A stretch of 64,000 bases of DNA from Erythroxylum novogranatense (taxonomy: Eukaryota; Streptophyta; Magnoliopsida; Malpighiales; Erythroxylaceae). Positions 56,959-64,000 of the stretch are shown here, one piece after another (positions within the stretch are counted from its first letter, which is position 1; each line of letters begins with the position of its first letter). A program made the translations under genes and the position numbers. Where the stretch lies: positions 68,208,523 to 68,272,522 of the forward strand of contig CM057228.1 in NCBI GenBank assembly GCA_029891385.1. Reading direction: 5' to 3'. The notes beneath the pieces were generated by a model, which was not told where the DNA came from, searched no databases, and saw only the letters and a program-made list of their open reading frames with translations.

Positions 56959-59900
56959 TGTAACATCCCGTTACTCATGTCAAGGCTAGAATAGAATATA
57001 TGAGGGATGATTGAGAGATTAGAAAATACATTTCATGTTCATACAAAATATGACATGCACATACACGTGAATAGTGAAATTTTGCACAGGAATATTGAAT
57101 TTTTGCACATGAAAATGACCGCACATGCATTCATTGACATTCCTAGTATAATTGTTTCTAAATGCGATTTCTATTGAGAATTGTGGTTTTTATGTGTTGA
57201 AAATTGATTTGGAGAGTGTATTTGGGGATTTAGAATTTTGAGGTTTTTGGAGAAATTTCTGGAAAATTCTTGGTTATTTTTGGACTAAGAAAATGTGCCA
57301 AGAAACAAAACTATTAATAAATGGTAGTAGAAATTACTATCCAATGGCAATGAAAATTTTAATAAATGACTTTAGGATTTATTCACAAGTGTTGTTGAAA
57401 ATTTTGGAGACAATTGGAGTAGAAATTGAAATTGATTGGAATAGTTAAATAAAGGAACCTATTTTTAATGCTTTATAAATTGGAGCAAGTGACATATGTT
57501 TTAAGTTGACTTTTTTTAAATTAAAAGACCCCCCTTGTTGTCTTTCACGATGCTTCTTTCTAAAAAGGGGGTATTGGTGTTTTGGCTTTGGTTCTCTTCT
57601 TCTCTCTTTTCTGGCTCTTCTTCTCTTCTTCTTCTTGATTTTTAGTCTTCAAATCTCCACCTATGTTGAACATCTCATCTCCCATTTGCTACTCCTTCAC
57701 CTTGTTCTCTCTTTCATTCCCACCACCATAACCTTCCAACCCTTAAAGAGTTTGAAGATTTGGTAGCTAAATCAAGTAAGTCACATTTGAATTTTATGGG
57801 TAATGTTAAATGGAGCATTTATGATGATAGCTAAAGGCTAATGCATGAAATGGTGCCTTGTGTATGTATGTGTCATGCATGATGAAGAGCTTGTGAATTT
57901 TTTTTGCTTATACATATATGCTTGCTGAGTAATGAGATATAAAGATGTTTTGTTTCATATAAATGTTAAATAATGGGTTAGGAGTTGTTTTATAGATGAT
58001 TGATGTTGTATATGTGGAGTAAAAAACTGTGAGTTATGCTACATATGTTTGTAAGATGGATTCGTTGTGAAAAATGGTGTTTTAATGAGAATTGGGAGTT
58101 GATGAATAGGTACATGAACATATCTTGTTTTTGGGTTAATGATCAAATTTAGGTCATGCTTTGTTGGTGAATGATATTGAGATGAGATGGAGTTGAAAAT
58201 GAGGAGTAAATGAAATAGAAAATGGTGATCTTTGTATAAGTTAGGTTATGTATAAAAATCTGGAAAGTTTGAGGATGATTGACTGGAAAATGTTTAATGA
58301 GTATGCCTCATTCTATTAGTCATAATTTTTTCTCTAGTTATCCAAATGAGATGATTCTTAATTTGGATTAAACTAGAGACATATAACTACATTTTTTCCA
58401 GAGTTCGAATTCAAATTCTGTCCAGAGGAGTCTCAAAATATAACCTGAAGTTGAAAAGCTGGGTATGCATCTGTGGAAGTTTGCCGCAACAAACTCCTTG
58501 TTTTGCCATGGCGAACTTGAAGGTTTAGCTAGATTTCTTTTGGATAAAGTTTTCCACAGCCAACTCTAGGTTTCATTGTGGCAAACTTGTGAAAATTTCA
58601 TGAGAATTCCTCTCTGGAGGAGTTCGCCGCTGCGAACTTTTCTCTCCACTAAACATATTTTAGCATTTTGGCCATATCTTTTTCTATAGTTATCTAAATG
58701 GACTGATTCTTAATTTGGAGTAAACTAGAGACATAGGGATACAAATTATCTAAAGAAATAAAATTCTGAATCCGACTATAATAATTTCAAGTTTTAGGTG
58801 GAAATTGAGTATAGGGTATTGTCTTAGAAAAAAAGCAGTCCAAAAATATTTGGAGTATAACTTTCACAATACTAAAACAAATTAAACGATGTGTCATTAG
58901 ACAATTTTGAGATAGAAGGAAAATTTTCAAATAGGAATTATTCCCAAAATACTTCATTTTCATTTTCTAAATGATCAAGAATAGTAGACCCGAAAGTTAG
59001 TTTTTAGGAAAAATCTAGAATTTTGATCAGTGAGTTATGAATTGTGATTTTAATAGTTTTATTAGGATCTAGACCATAAGTATACATGCTGCTTATGTGA
59101 ATTGGTAATACAAATGTTTACGTGTTGAGAATAATGGATAAATATCTGGGATTGTCATGACATGCATGGTGCATATTTTATATACATATATATGCATTAT
59201 AAAACACTTACAGTTGTGCCAATTTGTGATATGTGTATATTGTTGTTATAGAGGAGCAACTGATATGTCAACCTCCAGACGTTGTCGAAACTTCTAGGCA
59301 TTAGCTTCAGGAGCGACTTGTGAGTAACCTATATGGCTTTACTCAATTATTTGTTGTGTTAGATTATGTTTGAATTGCTTCATGAATGTGAATTGAATTA
59401 TGTTGAATTTCAAACAGAAGGTCCAATGATTGTGAAATATGAATGAGATATTGAAGTGCTACTTACATGTGAATGTGACAAACTAAGTGTTTCATGATAT
59501 GATTGATTGAAAATGTGAGGTGCATTCCATACATGAATGCCTGATTAGACAATGGGAGTTGTGACCAGAGTCGCCACAGAAAAAGAGCTTAAAGATCAGA
59601 ATGTGAAAAAGAGCCTAAAGCTTAGAAAGTGTATAAGAGCCAAAGGCTCACTATGTAAAATAACCCTTGTATCCCCAACTGATAAGGGATAATTACAAAT
59701 GAGTCCGGTATTCATAATTGATACGGGACAGTTTAAGCACTCGGTCACAATAATATAAAAATTAGAAAAGAGTCACATGAGCATTCATATGCATGTATTA
59801 AGCATGTTGGATTGATGGAGATGCTAAATTATCTACTCTTGAGTGTGAATGTGGTATATATGATGAATTATGCAAGGTTGTGAAATATGTGTTATATGTG

Positions 59901-60397
59901 TTAATGTGATGCATGAATTAAATGAACCATTGATGATGGTTACCTCATTGAGTTCACAAAACTCATCAAAAATTGCATGTTGATTTTTCAGGACTGAGAG
60001 ACGACTTTAACTACTAAGAGATGTACAAGCAATGTAGACTTGTACTTTTGGAGAAAAGAAAAAATGGCTCAAAGGTTGGTCAGCTGGGATTAGATTGCTT
60101 AGATAGATTTTGTATATTTCCTCTTTCATGTAGCACTTTTGTATTAGGTTTGAATCATGTACATATTTCGGATGATACTGTAAAAGTCAGATTGTAATAT
60201 CAGTTTTATAAAATGAAATGAGGAAAATTTGGTTTTAAAAATATGGTGACTTTCCTTATGATAGTTATAAGAGAACAAAGATAGATGATGCCATGTTAAG
60301 TGAGTGATATGATTGATCGTAGTGCATCATTATCTTAGGTCATGTATTGGAATGTCCTCAGGGCATCCCGATATATACCCTAGGATAGGGCACTACA
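56959..60397 (+). mobile_element. 5' LTR of gypsy B (3439 bp)
   Basis: Starts TGTAACATCCCG directly after the RT of gypsy A and ends GGGCACTACA, followed by a PBS. TATA 57474 (TATAAAT), donor-like ATCAAGTAAGT 57771, palindrome cluster 58478-58640 between two direct-repeat modules. Its 3' copy starts at 62172. No coding content (the frame at 57506 is a by-product). Confidence 0.92.
58478..58640. repeat. Five-copy palindrome cluster in gypsy B 5' LTR
   Basis: Five degenerate copies of a palindrome with implied consensus AGTTCGCCGCGGCGAACTT, at about 58478, 58501, 58548, 58571 and 58621. The last (AGTTCGCCGCTGCGAACTT) is nearly perfect. The 3' LTR has the equivalent cluster at 63417-63580. Confidence 0.85.
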
Positions 60398-60402
60398 GTG
60401 GA

Positions 60403-60415
60403 TGGTATCAGAGCC
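60403..60415 (+). other. PBS of gypsy B
   Basis: TGGTATCAGAGCC, five bases after the LTR end; matches initiator tRNA-Met. Confidence 0.92.
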
Positions 60416-60470
60416 GGTTTTGGCATCCATAGGGATATTTAAGAATGATAAGCATGAGATATCGTGATAC

Positions 60471-61450
60471 ATGCAGACAATGATTGATGTTGTTGTTTAT
60501 TATAGGTCATTCGCCATAAGTGAGCAAGTGGGGGAACCAGCTGACCTAGGATCTGTAGGAGCTAGTAGGGAGTCCTTAGTACCTCGATCAGAGGAGATGC
60601 CTTCGAGAGTTCCTGAGAGAAGGGAGAGGATCTATGATAGGCTACGGAAGTAAGGAGCTGTGGATTTCTATGGCAACATAGACCCTGCTGAGGCTGAGGG
60701 GTGGCTAGAAAGGACTGAGTGGGTTTTTGATCAGATGGACTGCAAGCTGAACGAGAGGTTCGACTACGCAGTGTCCTTACTATAAGGCCCAGCTTACCAG
60801 TGATGGAAGATTATCTCAGGCAGTACCACCAGGCCTTGTCACCTGAAGTGGTAAGACTTTTTAAGAGTCTTCAAAGAAAACTACATGCCCAAGATTTACT
60901 TGGACCGAAAGATGAAGGAATTCCTAGAATTGAAGTAGGGCAAAATGTCAATGGTAGAGTATGAGATTCAATTCAACGAGGTGATGGGTTATGCTACTGC
61001 TTTGATTCCTACAAAAGAACACAAGTGTAGGAGGTTTGAGGACTGGCTCAATATAGAGATCAAAACAAGGTTGGAGCTTTCAGACCTCGGTACTTTCATT
61101 GAGTTGAGAGCTACTTCGATAAGAATTGAGCAGCTACTGAGTGAGAGACAATCAGAGGCTAGGAAAAGGTCCAGAATGAAGAGGTCTAGTGAGGGTCAGA
61201 ATGGTTCTGGCAGAAAATTCAGTAAGCGCTAAAACAGAGCCTTTAGACCACTAGCTGGATCAAGGCAGTCAGGATTCAGGCAGAGGGATTGCTTTATACA
61301 ATCAGGCAGTGTACAGTGCATAGTCAGTTGCCCATGTCTGAGTATTGTGAGAAGAGGCATGGTAGAGAGTTCTGGAAACTGACTGGGGCTTGCTTTAGGT
61401 GCGACTTTTTTGACCACTAGATTAGATATTGTCTTGCTTCTTTGAGAGCT
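60471..61450 (+). pseudogene. Gypsy B gag
   Basis: Chromovirus-type gag with several stops: RVPERRERIYDRLRK then GAVDFYGNIDPAEAEGWLER, TEWVFDQMDCKLNERFDYAV, FLRVFKENYMPKIYLDRKMK, and an open block 60945-61232 with MSMVEYEIQFNEVMGYATAL, KCRRFEDWLNIEIKTRLELS and a basic tail. The zinc knuckle (about 61390-61440, GLALGATFL in one frame) is not intact. Domain order matches Tekay-1 gag but the sequence is clearly different. Confidence 0.88.
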
Positions 61451-61599
61451 TAGTCAGGTATGAGTGCAGGATCTGGGAGTCATATTATGATTCAGTAGAG
61501 CCGAGTTAGTGGGTCGCAATATAGGAGCTATGGTTGAGGTAGAGTGAGCTCTGGGAGTCCTTCTGTCAGGACTGAGGTGCGGAGCAGCTGACCTTAGTC

Positions 61600-62171
61600 C
61601 CAAGCTAGAGTTTATGCGATGACCAGGCAGGAGGCCCAAGACTCTCTGGATGTCATTGCAGGTGCGTTATTTGTTTATGCGTATGAACCAGCTAGATCCA
61701 AGATCCACGTATTATTTTATTGCACCACATCGGGCATCTAGGCTGCATTGTGATAGAGAATAGTTAAAGTATGGATTAGAGGTTAGTACACTAATAGGTA
61801 GTACTACAGTGATAGGAGAATTCTACAAAAGATGTTTAATTTGGATTGATCAAGCAGTATTAAAGGCATACCTTATTATCCTACAGCTAAGAGAGATAGA
61901 CATTATCTTAGGCATGGATTGGCTCACTGCTCATAGGGCTGTCATGAACTGCCATACTAAGGAAGTAGTACTAGAATCTCCTGGTTAACTGAAGGTAGTA
62001 TTTAGAGGAATTAGTCAGGAATTAGTCAAGCAGTACCAACTAGGATGATATCATTTGTGAGTGCATTAAGATTGATGCAAAGAGGATGTGAGGCTTATCT
62101 GGCCCACATCAATGATACTAGAGCAGAGCAAAATGGGCAGGAAACTCCAGTGGTTAGGGAATTCCTAATTG
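61600..62171 (+). pseudogene. Gypsy B protease and start of RT, cut short
   Basis: AMTRQEAQDSLDVIAGALFV (about 61617-61676), the active-site region decayed (FYCTTSGI in place of a LIDSGATHSF-type box), LREIDIILGMDWLTAHRAVM (about 61888-61947), MQRGCEAYLAHI (about 62075-62110) and VVREF (62150-62164). The frame then runs straight into LTR sequence from 62172. Everything from RT to integrase and the first 311 bp of the 3' LTR is missing. Confidence 0.88.
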
Positions 62172-64000
62172 TTGGTTATTTTTGGACTAGGAAAATTTGC
62201 CAAGTGGCAAAACTAATAATATATGGTATTAGAAATTATTGTCCAATGGCAATGAAAATTTTAATAAATGACTTTAGGATTTATTCATAAGTGTCATTGA
62301 AAATTTGGGAGACAATTGGAGTTGAAATTGAAATTGATTGGACTAGTTAAATGAAGGAACCTATTTTAATGCTTTATAAATTAGAGCAAGTGACACATGT
62401 CTTAAGTTGAATTTTTTTAAATTAAAAGACCCCCTTGTTTTCTGTCACAATGCTTCTTTCTAAAAAGGGGTTATTGGTGTTTTGACTTTGGTTCTCTTCT
62501 TCTCTCCTTTGTGGCTTTTCTTCTCTTCTTCTTCTTGATTTTTAGTCTTCAAAACTTCACCCAAGTTGAACATCTCATCTCCCATTTGCTACTCCTTCAC
62601 CTTGTTCTCTTTTTCATTCCCAACAAAAACCCTAACCTTCCAACCCTAAAGATGGTGATGATCGTGGGTATGTTAGAAGTTAGGTATTTTTTATTTTCTT
62701 GAAGAGTTTGAATATTTGGTAGCTAAAACAAATAATTCATGTTTTAATTTTATGGGTAATGTTAAATGGAGCATTTGTTATGATAGTTAAAGGTTAAAGC
62801 ATGAAATGGTGCCTTATGTATGTATGTGTTGTGGATGATGAAGAGTTTGTGGATTTTTTTTTGTTAATACATATATGCTTGATGAGTAATGAGCTATAAA
62901 GATGTTTTGTTTCATATAAATACTAAATAATAGGTTAGGAGTTGTTTTATGGATGATCGATGTTGTATATGAGGAGTAAGAAACTATGAGTTATGCTACA
63001 CATGTTTGTAAGATGGATTTGTTATGAAAAAGGGTGTTTTAATGAGAATTGGGAGTTGATGAATGGGTACATGAACATGTCTTGTTTTTGGGTTAATGAT
63101 CAAATTTAAGTCATGCTTTGTTGGTGAATGATATTAAGATGAGATGGATTTGAAAATGGGGAGTAAATGTAGTAGAAAATGGTGATCTTTGTACAAGTTA
63201 GGTTAGCTATAAAAATCTTGAAAGTTTGAGGATGATTGACTGGATAATGTTTACTGAGTATGCCTTAGTACTTTATCCATAATGTTTCCTTTAGTTATCC
63301 AAATGAGATGATTCTTAATATGGCTACATTTTTCATGAAGAAGTCAAATTCAAATTCTGTCTATAGTAGTGTCAAAATCTGACCTAAAGTTGAAAAACTA
63401 AGTATACATCTGTGGAAGTTCACCACAGCAAACTCCTTACTTCTTTGTAGTGAACTTGAAGGTTTAGCTAGGATTTCTTTCGAGTAAAGTTTGTTGTGGC
63501 CAACTCTAGGTTTTGGTGCGGCGAACTTGTGAAAATTTCACGAGAATTTCTCTGTGGGGGAGTTCGCCGCGACGAACTTTTCTCTACACTAAACATGTTT
63601 CAGGATTGTGGGCATATCTTTTTCTATAGTTATCCAAATGGACTTATTCTTTATTTGGAGTAAACCAGAGACATAGGGCTACAAAATATCTGAAGAAATA
63701 AAATTATGAATTGGACTCTAAGAATTTCAATTTTTAGGTGGAAGTTGAGTATAGGGTATTGTCTTAGAATAAAATTAGTCCGAAAATATTTGGAGTATAA
63801 CTTTCACAGTACTTAACCAAATTGAATGATTTTGGTGTCATTAGAAACTTCAAATATAGAAGGAAAATTTTCAAAAAGCAAGTATTCCTAAATTACTTCA
63901 TTTTTATTGTCTAAATGATCAAGACTAGTAGACCCAAAAGTCAGTTTTTGGGAAAAATATAGAATTTTGATTAATGAGTTATGAATTGTGATTTTAATAG
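62172..64000 (+). mobile_element. 3' LTR of gypsy B, 5'-truncated, runs off window
   Basis: Matches 57270 onwards of the 5' LTR (TTGGTTATTTTTGGACT, GGCAATGAAAATTTTAATAA, and so on) with scattered differences and small indels, including a TATA at about 62374 and a palindrome cluster at 63417-63580. By co-linearity the end is expected near 65.3 kb. Confidence 0.92.

Noticed and set aside
1..64000. CRISPR array, bacterial operon, rRNA or tRNA gene
   Set aside because: The regular arrays (17108, 52170, 26893) lie inside LTRs and contain palindromes rather than unique spacers; TGGTATCAGAGC sites are retroelement primer sites, not tRNA genes; the gene structure is eukaryotic.

Overview
The window looks like a repeat-rich plant nuclear chromosome, probably a eudicot. 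The evidence is one recognisable intron-containing host gene with GT-AG introns and plant-type Copia, Ty3/gypsy and LINE protein remains; the species cannot be named. I find one host gene. From about 11.3 kb to the right edge (roughly 52 kb) every coding signal I can interpret belongs to retroelements.

Layout. (1) 1-11302, minus strand: the 5' two thirds of GPT (ALG7/DPAGT1 type UDP-GlcNAc:dolichyl-phosphate GlcNAc-1-phosphate transferase). Six exons read through in phase (885 nt, 295 codons) and the gene runs off the left edge. Intron 4 is 9.4 kb because it holds a broken Copia element, a LINE with a poly-A tail, a candidate solo LTR and a second LINE 3' end that finishes next to the splice donor. 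(2) 11.9-19.7 kb: an RTE-type LINE remnant, a LINE RT fragment, a minus-strand gypsy LTR, then the 5' LTR, PBS and truncated gag/pol of an Athila-like element. (3) 19.7-27.8 kb: a Tekay/Del-like chromovirus ('Tekay-1') with a truncated 5' LTR, gag, protease, RT-RNase H, an integrase joined in frame to a chromodomain tail, and a full 3.5 kb 3' LTR. (4) 29.4-33.35 kb: a second, diverged chromovirus LTR. (5) 33.6-51.76 kb: a SIRE/Maximus-like Copia on the minus strand with an extra ORF, split by a block that holds a minus-strand gypsy LTR, a plus-strand Copia and gypsy 'C', a 6.6 kb element with almost no coding capacity. The SIRE integrase core is missing from between the two halves. (6) 51.9-52.56 kb: PPT and start of a second Athila-like LTR, cut by gypsy 'A' (52.56-56.96 kb), whose RT is in turn cut by gypsy 'B' (56.96 kb to beyond the right edge).

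The most interesting structure lies inside the LTRs. At least seven LTRs from different families carry clusters of short, often CpG-containing palindromes, a different one in each family. LTR-end plus primer-binding-site units occur as tandem copies. An 18-nt hairpin motif sits 17-19 nt upstream of the 3' LTR in three gypsy elements, two of which have no open frame there. Nesting order read from the interruptions: Athila-like LTR, cut by A, cut by B; SIRE-like Copia, cut by gypsy C on one side and by a minus-strand gypsy on the other.
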